Positions 44,894 to 55,779 of a DNA stretch of 64,000 nucleotides are shown here, piece after piece (position 1 is the stretch's first letter; each line of letters opens with the position of its first letter). This DNA comes from Diatrype stigma (Eukaryota > Ascomycota > Sordariomycetes > Xylariales > Diatrypaceae). Below the pieces are notes generated by a model. That model saw nothing but the letters and a program-made list of their open reading frames with translations, did not search any database and had not been told where the DNA came from. The stretch is from contig JAKJXP020000061.1 of assembly GCA_022225965.2 (NCBI GenBank), positions 62,001 to 126,000 of the forward strand, in the 5' to 3' direction. Position numbers and translations under genes: made by a program.

Positions 44894-46241
44894 AAGATCT
44901 AGTACTTCATGCCATACCCCACCCCCCCCCCTACAATAGGCGACCTCATAGAGGCTCATATAGAGAGAGGAAGGCATCCACGTCGCTATCGATGCCTCTC
45001 GTAGCCGATTGCTACCTTCCTGTGGGTATCTCCCCTGGCCCTTCACACCTTCACACCTTCACAAATACAGACGGGGTAGCCAAGGATAGTCGACGGATCA
45101 TGAGAAAGTCGATCGCAATATATAGTCTTATTGGACTTGCCTATAAGACTTGACAAACGACTTCAACACCGACAAAAAGGGTAAAGCTCAACAAGTAACT
45201 ATTATTGGTGTTTGTGATATACTGGCAGAGGCATCCTACCGCAAGGAATATCACCACCGCGTCGACTCTTCGAACCCATACATCTATGTGCTTCGGGCAG
45301 AAGATTCAGACAAACTCGAATTTTTGTCATCTACATAGCTTTCAGCCGGCATACTGCATTTTGGTGATCAGGATTCTTTATACTATCCGATATTTCGACG
45401 CACATATATTATACCACCTGGTGAAAATCCGGGGTCTTCGTAGATTTCTCGGAATCCTCACTACGAAGATGCCCCGTTGCGTCTACGGAGTGACTTGACA
45501 ATCTGTTAACGAACCCCCATCATATACCAATTTTATCGAGAAAACAATGGCCACACTATAGATGTAACCTACCATATTTGACAAGCCACCACTTGGTAAT
45601 AGTTCCACAACCTTATATGCATGCACATGCGATGAAACGATTAACATCCGCTATTATGTGCTTTCGGCCGACACGCCCTAATATCGTTTACCCAACCGTG
45701 TGGTGCCTAAGATTTAAGTAGCCTGGTTAATTTATCTCCGTTCGTGACGCCTAGGATACGACTTGAAGGGTTACATTGGCTCCTGGCGCCTGGCTTCACA
45801 GCGTAGACAGGCGAGCCCTCACCAGAAAGATTTCCCCATTTAGGGCATAACAGGCTACAGCGAGCCACACCAAATGTATGGCTGGCTTGTTCTGTCCATT
45901 CACAGGTTGACTCCAACAGCAAGGAGCGACCCCGTTCGCGCCAGCGGCCGATGGCGTTCTCATGCGTGTTACACTGCTCCTCCATCCCGCCTGGACTACT
46001 CATGATGACTGAGCGATTAGCGGGGAAGTCTGGGTGATGACACAAGTATTAGAAGACATCAGTGTGCGGTGGTTCATGTAAGCGATGGAAACTTGCGTTA
46101 ATGCCCGTGGCGGATGTGCGGAGAGAGTCATAGCCATGGCTATAAGTGAACGACAGAGGATGGTCGGCTTAGTTTGTCACCACTGCCATGCCTAAGTACA
46201 TCAAAACCTTCAACAGCCTTGTGGAACTGTGCTAAGGAAAA
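44894..46241. other. Intergenic (1.35 kb) before the disrupted oxidase
   Basis: No gene supported. It has a CACACCTT short repeat near 45043-45062 and an inverted CGTAGA/TCTACG pair around 45437-45486. The 112-codon minus frame at 45707..46045 is Cys-rich but unlike any family I know, and is not called. Confidence 0.5.
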
Positions 46242-47214
46242 ATGCGGCTCCTCCAAGCTTCGGTGTCGCTCGCATTTTTCGTGGCGGCGGGGGTGGAGTG
46301 CGTCAACTTCCCGTTCGAGTCCGATCAGCTCATGACTGCAGACGTCGGAAACTTCTCCGCGATCGCGTTTGGAGATCGATCAACCGTGGGGGCGGCGTAT
46401 GTCGGGCCAGCCTGCAAGGCATACCCGGGCGCTGCCGGATGGCCACTCGAGGACGAGTGGTCCCAGCTAAACAACTCGCTAGGAGGCACTCTCCTCAAGC
46501 CGGTTCCTGCGGCGGCGGCTTGCTACGCCGGGCCATTCGAGGACGAAGCCCGGTGCGATTTTCTGCTAAGGAACGCCAGCAGGACTCGCTTTTACCTCGA
46601 CAATCCGCTCACGGTGCTGACGGAGTGGCCGGAGGGAGACACCTGCTCTATAGCATCTTCTCAGACCGAGGGATCAAATTGCACGCAGGGCGGGTTTCCC
46701 GTCTATGTCGTGAATGCTACCACGGTCAAGCACGTACAGATAGCCGTGAATTTCGCCAGGAACAAAAATCTACGGCTAGTGATTAAGTGAGTCCTTATAT
46801 GTCCTCATGATAACTTGTGTCATAATTAAACTAGGATAATTTAACATGGATAACACATCTTACACCTCTTATAACGCGCGAGGGGTATGCGTTATAGCAC
46901 CATTGGACTAACATCTCAATCAAAAATCCAGGAACACAGGCCACGACTTTCTCGGGCGCTCGGTAGGCTTCGGAAGTCTGAGCATTTGGACGCACTGGTT
47001 GAAAGACTTCGAGTTCCTGCCCGAATACGGCATTGGAGAATACAATGGCATGGCAGCCCGGGTCAGTTCCGGCCTCGAGAGCTGGGAGATGTTTGCCCAT
47101 ATGGACCGCCACAACATGACACTGATAGTCGCCGGCCGCTATACCGTCGGAGCCTACGGGGGATGGATGGCGGGCGGCGGTCATTCTGCGCTAGGTTCGA
47201 AATATGGCCTTGGC
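46242..47214 (+). pseudogene. FAD-linked (BBE-type) oxidase, 5' half of a gene split by a transposon
   Basis: Exon 1 is 46242..46786 and exon 2 starts at 46932 (145-nt intron, GTGAGT...ATCCAG, splitting Lys182). The frame stays open to 47214, where the inserted element begins. The N-terminus is a signal peptide (MRLLQASVSLAFFVAAG), so the ancestor was secreted. His186 in KNTGHDFLGRS is the expected site of covalent FAD attachment. The second attachment site of bicovalent members (Cys before TVG) is Tyr here (AGRYTVGAYGGWMAGGGH). The flavin domain breaks off after SALGSKYGLG, and the continuation ADQPLF is found at 55780, in phase, 8.6 kb away. Read into the element, the frame hits a stop within three codons. 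Without the insert, the gene would encode about 627 aa. Now presumably non-functional. Confidence 0.88.
47207..47214 (+). repeat. Left target-site duplication
   Basis: GCCTTGGC, the last codons of the oxidase before the insertion. It is matched at 55772..55779 by GCCTTAGC, one G-to-A change apart. Confidence 0.8.
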
Positions 47215-47245
47215 TTATCTTAAAAACAAACGTTTTTCTGGGCCA

Positions 47246-47262
47246 GCTGCGTTACGCGCAGC
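47246..47262. repeat. Subterminal GC hairpin
   Basis: GCTGCG-TTACG-CGCAGC, a perfect six-base stem with a five-base loop, sits 31 bp inside the left end of the element. It is a conspicuous GC-rich structure in AT-rich surroundings and may be part of a transposase-binding end. Confidence 0.6.
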
Positions 47263-47370
47263 CCCATATCATTTAACCAATAATTCTATTAATAGATTTT
47301 AGCGGTAATTTTAATATAATTTAAACCATCCCGAGCATTTCCCGTATATATTAAAATACGTACCTATAAA

Positions 47371-50130
47371 ATGGCCCAAAAAAGACGTCTAAAACGACGA
47401 TCCAAAAAAGGGCTATATTAGGAAGAATTTTTAATATAAAAAAAATTTGTTCCTTTAATTATTATACGATTCCTTAATTACTACGGCCTCGATAAATATT
47501 CTAAATATATACTGAAAATTACAGTTCATAAAGCTTTTTAACGAGTTTAGTTTTATATTTTTGCGCCTAGAAACGTATAAATTCGTATGCGACAATTGAA
47601 TAAAGGTAACTAAAAAGAAAAAATTGCCGCCAGCGACCCCCCTTAAAGTTTCGGCAAAAAAATTACTATGCAATTGAAACTTTAAAAATCCATTTTTATA
47701 ATGCATCTTTAGCGACGAAAACCATTTAAAAAAAAACAGGAATTCGTTTTTATAAGCGTTTTTAATAGTTCTTATAAGTAGCCGATTTGCTGTTATTCGG
47801 AAATTATTTAGGGCTTTTATATAATTTGCTAATACGATTTTTTAATTAAGCCGATTATCGAAAGCTTTATAATTTCATTTTTAAAATATAAGTCGCATTT
47901 TTATACGCCAAATTTCCGATTTCTAAGAAAATCGAAAAGCAATACCATATTATTGCCTTCCAGCGGCCATAATCCGGCCCCAAACTTGGCCTAAATCAAG
48001 CAAAATAAACTCTTAGGTTCTTTAACGAAAAAGCAAGTCCGTATTGTAATTAATAAATTTAATAAAAGCCAAAGTTCCGCGGACGAAGCTAAAAAAATCT
48101 TTTTAAAGCGTTATAAATAAATCGTCGAATATACGGCGGATCGAATTAATATTCAGTAGGTCTTTATTACTAATATTATTCGAATAATTACCGGTATAAA
48201 AAAAACTAAAAATGGTTAAATTAAGGCTATTCGACGATTGGTATATTTTAAAAGCGATATTGTTTTTATCGTTATTATCGGTTACGGCAAAAATGCCGTA
48301 TTATAAGCCTTTATAGCCATTATTGAATTAATTATTATCCAAATCGTTTTATTAACGAAATTAAACGAAACTTAAATTGATTTTATTAAAAAAGAAATTC
48401 CGGGATTTACTTTTATATTCGTTAATTTAAATACGTTTTTTAAAATCAATTACGAAACGTAATATATCGTCGATATCCCGAATTAACCTTAAATAAAACC
48501 GCTTTATTTAAAAAAATATCCAAAACGCGAAATATTTCTACGTATTCCTAAGTCCCGAATAGCTTCTTTATTCAAAATTTAAGGCGGTTTTAAAAAGTTC
48601 CGAATTTCATAAATTTATTGGCTTATTTGTAATCGACGAATTTTACGTTATAAAAAAATGACGTACCTTTCGTAAAAACTTTACTTATTTATATACCGTA
48701 CGATCTTTTCTTTTAAAAAGCCTTTCTTAATTTGGTTATATAGCTACTTTAAATCGAAATAATTAAGAATATATTTTTTAATACGCCGAATTTAATACGG
48801 ACGTAAAAATTATTCGTATTTCCGTTAACCGATCCGAAATTTCCTTAATAATTCAACCTTTTTTTCGAAAATCTATTAGGGACTATAAACGACTAAAATT
48901 CCTTTTCGAAAACGCAAGTTCTTAAGTTATACGAGCCATTTCGAAAATAATTATTTATATAAATAACAAGTCCCAATTATTTACGATTCGTTTTTATTTC
49001 ATTAATTACTTAATATTAAAATATGGATTTTCTAAACCTATTATTCGGAAAATTATTATAAGATACGATATAAACGTTCGTTCGGTCGATAAAAACCGAA
49101 TTTTCGATTAATTCTTTTAAGAAAACAGTACCGGTAGGATTATGTTTGTTACGATTTTTTTCGAAATGGGCCTTAATATTTTTAATATTCGAAAAATCGT
49201 TTAGTTTAATCTATTTCCAAATACGAGCCTTTCGGATATTTGGTAACGCGTTAAACGTATAATAAAGAAACAAATAAGCCAAGGAATTACGTATATTTTT
49301 ATTCCGTATTAAACGTTCGATAATTTAAATACTTTAAAAAACGTATCGAAAACTTTTCGTTTTAAGCCTCGCCGTCGCCAGATATAAGTTTAATTAATAC
49401 AAACTCGATTAATATACGTTCTTCGAATTAATAATAATCTACGTAAAATAACGTTAACCAAAAAAAATAACGACGATAATATAATTAATTAAACAAACGA
49501 CGTTAATTAAATTAATAACCTAATTTCTTACGACTTTGCGGCAAAGTAACGTAACGATTTACGCCTTATTTTTTTCGAAGTTTTGCAAAATTTATTCGAA
49601 ATCGATAACAAAATGAAATAATCGAAACAAAACGAAGCTAATAAATCGAAATTAAATCCTGCCGTTTTTGCGTTTTTTAATTTAAGCTGTTTTAAAAAGT
49701 CGATTCTTAAATACCTTTAAGAACTTATTAACGATTCCAATCTTAAATATAAACGACCGATTAAAATAATCCATTATTGCAATGCTTATAATAACGATTT
49801 CGGTAAAATTCCGTCTTTCGAATTTCGACTTAAGGCCTTTTCGAATAAGCCGCAAACTGGTTCGTTTTCCGGCGTTACTTTAGTGCTTTTATCGATTTAA
49901 TGCAAAAATTAAGCCCAAAGCCTCGCTTTTAATGTCCGATACGACCTTATAAAAAAATTTTTCTTAAATTCGAAACTTTAATATACCATTGCTAAATAGT
50001 TTTCTTCGAAAAAATAATATTTGCCGTTTTTTAACGTTAACGGCTTTATTAAAAAAATACCCGAATTATTTATTTAAAAATATCTCGATAAACATGGCCC
50101 CGCCTTAATAAATTTCTGCATCCAATCGAC
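47371..50130 (+). pseudogene. SF2/RecQ-like DNA helicase remnant
   Basis: Conceptual translation, ignoring stops and at least one frame change near 48490-48540, shows helicase motifs in order. A pre-motif AIRRLVYFKSD is followed by a Walker A remnant IGYGKNAVL at 48277..48303. Then come FLSPE and the Walker B/DExH remnant VIDEFYVIKK around 48629. A motif III-like IATL follows near 48740. In the C-terminal domain, IIYINNKSQL, then an ATGGG-coded EMGLNI, and RIV-FNLFPNTSLSDIW-RVKRIIK (in parts; about 49190-49275) correspond to motifs IV, V and VI, with QRxGRxxR damaged. Downstream HYCNAYNNDFGKIPS resembles the Cys-rich tail of fungal RecQ-like proteins. A candidate start is ATGGCCCAA at 47371. 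Stops replace expected Gln or Trp. Dead by point mutation. Confidence 0.7.
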
Positions 50131-50654
50131 TTTTATTATTCGATAACGTTAAAAAACCAAAAAAAAAAAAATAAAACAAAAACGAAAAGCGAAAAAGCAA
50201 GTTATTTTTTTTTCTTTAGTTCCGGCAAGCCGTAAAGCTATAAATAAAAACGTATCGCCTTTTATTATCCGAATCCGCTAAATTTAATAATAACCTAAAA
50301 ATTAATATAAAGAATTAACGATTATTAAGAAAAATTAACCAATAAAGAAAATCAACGGTTTAATAAGGAAAATTAACGATTAATTAACGAATAATATCGA
50401 TATTACGTATTATATAAGTTTTATACGTAAATAAGGCTCTTTTAATAACATTATGTTAATCCCTTTTTTATTTAATTCTTATTGCAGCCAAAGAAAAAAT
50501 TTAAGTTATTTAAAACGTAAATAATAGCATCGCCCTTTTTTTTTTTCCCTTCGTCGTTTTTATTTCCCAAAGCAAATTTAATAAAAATACGTAAGCGTAT
50601 AAAATCGCCGCCGTTTTTTTTCCCTTTCTTCCCTTTTTTAACGATCTCGACGCC

Positions 50655-50815
50655 CTAGTTATTATCGCCGTTATCGTCGTCGTTATCGTTATTATTATTA
50701 TTCTCGTCGTTATCGTTATTATTGTTATTGTTATTATTGTTATTATTGCTATTGTTATTATTATTATTATTATCGTTATTATTATTATTATTATCGTCGT
50801 TATTGTCGTTATTCC
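50655..50815 (+). repeat. Degenerate trinucleotide repeat (TTA/TCG)
   Basis: A run of GTTATTA/ATTATTGTT/TCGTCG triplets in the central non-coding part of the element. CpG-containing triplets survive while others have become ATT, as expected of RIP on a former triplet array. Confidence 0.65.
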
Positions 50816-51579
50816 CTTCGTATTTTTAAATCCTCCGTAATATATGGAAACTTAAAAATAAGAACTTTTTTAATTTAACGCGGATTTTTTTATCGTAAGC
50901 CCTATATTTTATTTATATGCTTATCTTTATATATTAGCATTATTTTTGCTTATACCGATATATATTATAAAAATTACGTATTTATAAAAATCTTTAAGTC
51001 AATAACGACTTAAAACAAAAACTTACGTAATTCATAAATTATCGAAACGTTAATAAATAATTAACGACATTTTAAATAATTATTAACCGCAGCACTTTTT
51101 TTCTTGGTTGTTATATAAATAGCTAATATAAGCTTATCCAGTTATTTCAATACAAACGTTTCATAAATTTCGATTATTTCGGTAGCAAATATAGGACTGT
51201 CGAATAAGGCCCGAAATTTATAACAACGCTGTCTTAAAATTACGATTACGGCTAGTAATATTAAAGGAAAAATTAAAGTTTTTTCGTTTAAAGCTGCCGG
51301 CCTTATATTGCAAAAATCTTTAAACCGAAAGGTCCAGTAAAGAAATAAACGAAAAAGCAATTAACCGGATAATTTAATAACGGCGGACGACTTTATAAAT
51401 TGCCCGGATAACTTCTTATATTATTTCGGGAACTATATATTACCAATTAAATATATTATATATAGGCAAATTTAAATGGTTTTAATTATATACCTTAAGG
51501 TTTCGGTATAACGCCCGATTTCTTTAGCTTTTTGGCCGGGAACGATAAAGGCAAAGGCAAGAACGGAATTTCGTAAGAG

Positions 51580-51680
51580 TTTCGGAAAAACGGCGGTAAC
51601 GGCAACGGAAGCGGCGGAGGCGGCGGGGGCGGCATCGATGGCAATGGCGATAGCGATAGCGACGGCGACGACGACGGAAT
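51580..51680 (+). repeat. GC-rich GGC/GAC triplet island inside the AT-rich element
   Basis: About 100 bases of GGC, GGA, GAC and GAT triplets in DNA otherwise dominated by A and T. Most triplets lack CpA and TpG, so RIP would find few targets. The opposite strand reads as a Pro/Leu-rich open frame (51704..51495) that I do not regard as a gene. Confidence 0.6.
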
Positions 51681-51715
51681 TTCATACGGGTTTCGAAAAC
51701 CCAAAGGGCGAATAA

Positions 51716-51718
51716 TAA

Positions 51719-51756
<38 letters not shown>

Positions 51757-51870
51757 GTATTATTATTACTGCTGTTATTGTTATTATTATTATTATTATT
51801 ACTGTTATTGTTATTATTATTATTGCTATTATTATTATTATTATTGCTTTTATTGCTATTATTATTAAAT
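51716..51870 (+). repeat. ATA/TTA trinucleotide tract
   Basis: Twelve or more ATA triplets turning into TTA/TTG triplets, partly self-complementary, directly beside the GGC/GAC island. Confidence 0.75.
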
Positions 51871-51947
51871 AAATTCGGAATAAATTTATTGGTTATATTT
51901 TATATTAATATATTATAACATATTAATACGTAAATTTAAAATAAATT

Positions 51948-52565
51948 TATTAATTATAATATAATTTTTAAATTTATTTATATTAATATATTATAATATA
52001 TTAATATAAAATTTTAATTAATAAATTTATTTATACCGGTATATTATAATACATTAATATGAATTTCAATTAATAAATTTACTTATATCGATATATTATA
52101 ATATACTAACATAAATTTTAATTAATAAATTTATTTATATCGGTATATTATAACATATTAACATAAATTTTAATTAATAAATTTACTTATACCGGTATAT
52201 TATAATATATTAATATAAATTTTAATTAATAAATTTATTTATATCGATATATTATAATACATTAATATAAATTTTAATTAATAAATTTATTTATATTAAT
52301 ATATTATAATACATTATTATGGATTTTAATTAATAAATTTATTTATATCGGTATATTATAATATATTAATACGAAATATAAGTAACAAATTTATTTTGAA
52401 TATATTTATATCGATATATTATAATACATTAATACGAAATATAAGCAGCAAATTTATTTTGAATATATTTATATCGGTATATTATAATATACTAATACGA
52501 AATATAAGTAGCAGATTTATTTTGGATATATTTATATCGATATATTATAATATACTGGTACGAAT
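51948..52565 (+). repeat. 52-bp and 63-bp tandem repeats built on an AT palindrome
   Basis: About seven copies of a 52-bp unit (CGG/CGA marks at 52037, 52089, 52141 and 52193) pass into three copies of a related 63-bp unit (marks at 52349, 52412, 52475 and 52538). Each unit centres on a palindromic core with the word ATATTATAATAT. The copy at 51978..52009 is a perfect 32-bp palindrome. It lies between the 3' ends of the element's two genes. Confidence 0.85.
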
Positions 52566-52718
52566 TTATAGCATAATATATATACATTCGGCTAATATAA
52601 AAGCAAATAAATATTTAATTAACCTAATTAATTAACTTGCTATTATTATTAATGCTTATAACGCTTATTAGCCTTTTCCGAATAACCTTATCGTAAATCG
52701 TTAATTATAATTCGTTAA

Positions 52719-55444
52719 TTAAGCAAAAAAAAAATCCCTTAATTCGTAAAACCAAAAATCCTTAGCTTTAGTTTTATTAATTGCATCGAATAAGCGTTTA
52801 TTTTTATTATTCCAATCGATAATATTATCGTTAATTCCTTTCGTTACGTTAATGCTAAAAATAATACGTTAATTAGCCGCATTAATAAATTTAGATATAA
52901 TATCGTTAAAATCGGCAAGCTTTTAAAGCAAAAGCTATTAACCGCATTCGAAAATATTAGGAACATCGTAAATATCGTTATAAATATTTTGCCTTATTTA
53001 CGTAATACCATTTTTATACAGTTTATAAATATACGATATAATATCGATAAAAGCATTACCGAATTTATATATACTTTTGTTATAAATTACGCTAAAAATA
53101 CGCTTAACGGATTTACGGATGGTAACGAAATAATTACCATTTAAGGCCAAACGAAAGAACGTTAATTTGAAATCATGAATAAAGTTTTTGTTATATTTAA
53201 TATCGATGGTATAAACGGCGTTAATATGTTTAAGCATTAGGTCGATGGCTTTGTATTTGTTTCCGGCTATAATATAACGAATTAATTTTTTTTTAAAAAT
53301 GGCATTACGAATAGTTCCATCGTAATAAACGTCGGAATATAAAAGCTAAGCGAAATATAATATTTCCGGACCGTAATTAAATAATTTTCTTTTTTAAAAT
53401 ATAATAAGTAACTAAAAAATAATATTACGAAATAATCCAAAGTTTTCTTAACGAACGGCTTCGTAAATCGTTAGGAATATTTCGATATATTATATTAATC
53501 GGCATTAATTACGGAACTCGAAATCGATATAATCGTCATTAATACCGAAATACTTACCAGTTCAGCCTTTTTTCGTAAAAACCTTCGATTAAGTTTTTTT
53601 AAAAATAATATTAAGAAAGCCTTTATAAATAATAATAACTTCCTTAATGCCTTTAATAATAATTTAATCCTTAACGAAAACGCTTCGGATATATAAACCG
53701 TAAATCATAAACGTAAGGATTTTAATAATAAATCCATAAATTAAAAGGAAAACGGTTTAATAATATTTAAGATTTTTTTTATTAATATATTTTTCTCGTT
53801 AAAAAAAATCGATATCCGTTTTAATAATAGCGCTGCTTTTTTCTTTTTTTATATTCCAAAAATTACGGAATAACATTTCGATATAATTAAGTTCGACGTA
53901 AAAAAAAGCGGAAATAAGAAGCATCCATTTTTTCTGCTCCCAAAAATTACTAGCTTTTAATTAAAACTATTTAATACGGCAAATAAAAAAAGTCGTTTTT
54001 TGGTCGCTATATACCATTATAATATAAAATAATTAATAAATAATCGCTAAATAATAAATAAATACAATTTACAAATTAATCGATCGTCGAATTCTTTAAA
54101 TTCGAACCGGCGTTTTTAAAGTTTTTCGTAAAACTTATAAATACCTTTAACTATACCCTTATTTTCGAAAATAACGCCAAGTTAAAAATAAAGGCTTTTT
54201 TTATAATTAACGCATTAAATAGCAGAAAACTTAAAAAGCTTATTCTTTTCGTTAAAATAAATTAATTTCATAATCGAAAACTTAACAAAATACTTAAATA
54301 CTTTATTAAAAAACGGAAAACGAAAAAGTAAATACTTCAAAATCATGTTACGAATAAAAAACTGCTTAAAATTTAAGGATCTTTAAAAAAAGGAACCTTA
54401 AAATTCGAAGCAGCTAATTAAATAAAAAGTCGTAAAGTTAATTATTTATGCTTATTTGCCCTTTATAAGTTTTCGTATCTTATTTAAGAAATTAAAGTTA
54501 TCGTAAACGATTATGCCGATAAAATCGTAAGCCATACGTTTAATATTTTTTTTAACTTACTTGGTTATTTCGGAAAGCTTATTATTTAGGATAATATATG
54601 AAAACATAATACTTAAGCCAAATAATGTATTAATAATACGACGAAAAATGCCGTTAACGAATATATAAAAGCCCAAGACTATATGTAAAAATTTATTAAT
54701 ATTTCTTACATAGCTACGAAAAAGGAATGCAATAAGTAAGTAAATATAACCCTTATTATTTTCGTTATTAATTATTTCGACAACGTCTTTATAAGTATCG
54801 TTTTAATTACGTAATAATTAAATAAAAAAAATTACCATCGTAAGAGCTTTTTTTTTAAATATTAGCCAGCCCTGTTTAAAAATCTTTTATAACCATTCCG
54901 TATTACATATTTTTGCGATAATAATATTATTATTCGAAAGATCCTTATAAAGCTCGAAATCGCCAAACGGTAGCTTTTTAATAAAAAACTATATTTCGTA
55001 GCGAACAATACGAATATTAAAAAATCCAAGGATTGGTTTAATATCTGGATTAATATTAATTACAATTAAGCCTTAATTTACGAATATTTCCTAAATCTTT
55101 AAAAACGAAATAACATTTACCAATTGCCCCTTACGGGTAAGGTTTTTAATCCATTTTTTAAGGAACGTTTTGAAATTATACAGTTTCTTTTTATTATTTC
55201 CGGCATACCGAACGAATTAACGCAGTTTTTTTTATAAATTCGTAATTTCCGGTACGATTTCTTCGGAAAAAATCGTAAACTTATTAAATAAATCGTTATT
55301 CGAATTATTAGCTTTATTAGGACTGGATTCTTAATAAGATTGGAACTGTTATTGCGAACGTTATTAATTGGAAATCTCGGAAAGCTCCGAACTTAATACG
55401 TTAGTAATAAGCGAATTAATTAAATTTACGTTTAACGAATTCAT
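52719..55444 (-). pseudogene. DUF6589-like (transposase-like) protein remnant
   Basis: The minus-strand frame from ATG 55444 to TAA 52719 gives about 900 codons with many stops and a few frame changes. Recognisable blocks in order are EEIVPEITNL, IYLLIAFLFRSYVRNIN then LGFYIFVNGI, RMAYDFIGIIVYDNFNF (54488 region), VYSDQKTTFF (53991-54008), FNYGPEILYFA (about 53364), NKYKAIDLMLKHINAVYTID with the following HDFKLTFFRLAL (about 53140-53265), and KAKDFWFYELRDFF near the end. The order and spacing match what I know of DUF6589 proteins, which are abundant in repetitive fungal DNA. The Asp of YDN, the Asp of SDQ and the Glu of GPE could form an RNase H-type DDE triad; that is inference. Stops again replace Gln/Trp codons. 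Confidence 0.65.
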
Positions 55445-55771
55445 AACGCATTTTTTAATTAATTTTGGTTACCTAAAAAAAAGAATTGCACGAAAAAAAA
55501 AAGAAAATCTCCAAAAATCGAACGATACGTTTTTTAAATCAAATAAACAAGATTTAATAAAAAAAACCCTTTGTTAAAAAAAAACGTTATTGTTTTTTTG
55601 CTTTATTCCTTATTATAATCGAATCGCCGTCTTAAACCAGCTTTTCGAAAAATCCCACCACCTATAATCCTTTAATCCCATTGGTTAGAATTAAACGTAT
55701 GCATTAAAAAGCGTTTTATAGGCCAAAGAGTACATTTAAAACTCGAAAAGCGGGTCTGAGCTCTAAAATAA

Positions 55772-55779
55772 GCCTTAGC
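55772..55779 (+). repeat. Right target-site duplication (mutated copy)
   Basis: GCCTTAGC, the partner of 47207..47214. The base just before it (55771) is A where the oxidase codon would need G if the copy were nine bases long. Confidence 0.8.

Larger units (their letters stand above)
47215..55771. mobile_element. RIP-degraded DNA transposon with helicase and DUF6589-like genes
   Basis: An 8557-bp AT-rich block, sharply bounded on the left and flanked by an 8-bp duplication. The ends form short inverted repeats: TTATCTTAAAA on the left and, read on the other strand, TTATTTTAGAG on the right; the differences in the first eleven bases are C/T or A/G transitions. Inside are an SF2 helicase remnant on + (about 47371..50130) and a DUF6589-like remnant on - (55444..52719), convergent, with a repeat-rich centre of about 2.6 kb. 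Many stops fall where Gln or Trp codons would be expected. TpA is abundant, CpG persists and CpA/TpG look scarce, which is the RIP pattern. An 8-bp duplication fits hAT, P and KDZ-type elements; I do not know a named group with this gene pair. A GC hairpin lies just inside the left end (47246..47262). Confidence 0.85.

Noticed and set aside
45707..46045. 112-codon Cys-containing minus-strand frame
   Set aside because: No leader, no repeat, no known family and no sign of splicing partners. It could be chance.
51495..51704. Pro/Leu-rich minus-strand frame in the element
   Set aside because: It is the complement of a GGC/GAC triplet island with no start context or neighbouring conserved blocks.
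47230..55760. AT-rich block as centromere, mitochondrial insert or a giant intron
   Set aside because: It has an 8-bp duplication, inverted ends and helicase/DUF6589 remnants, and its CpG content is too high for mitochondrial DNA. The junctions lack splice signals and 8.6 kb is far beyond fungal intron size.
47215..55771. Assignment of the element to hAT on the 8-bp duplication alone
   Set aside because: P and KDZ-type elements also make 8-bp duplications, and the encoded proteins do not look like a hAT transposase.
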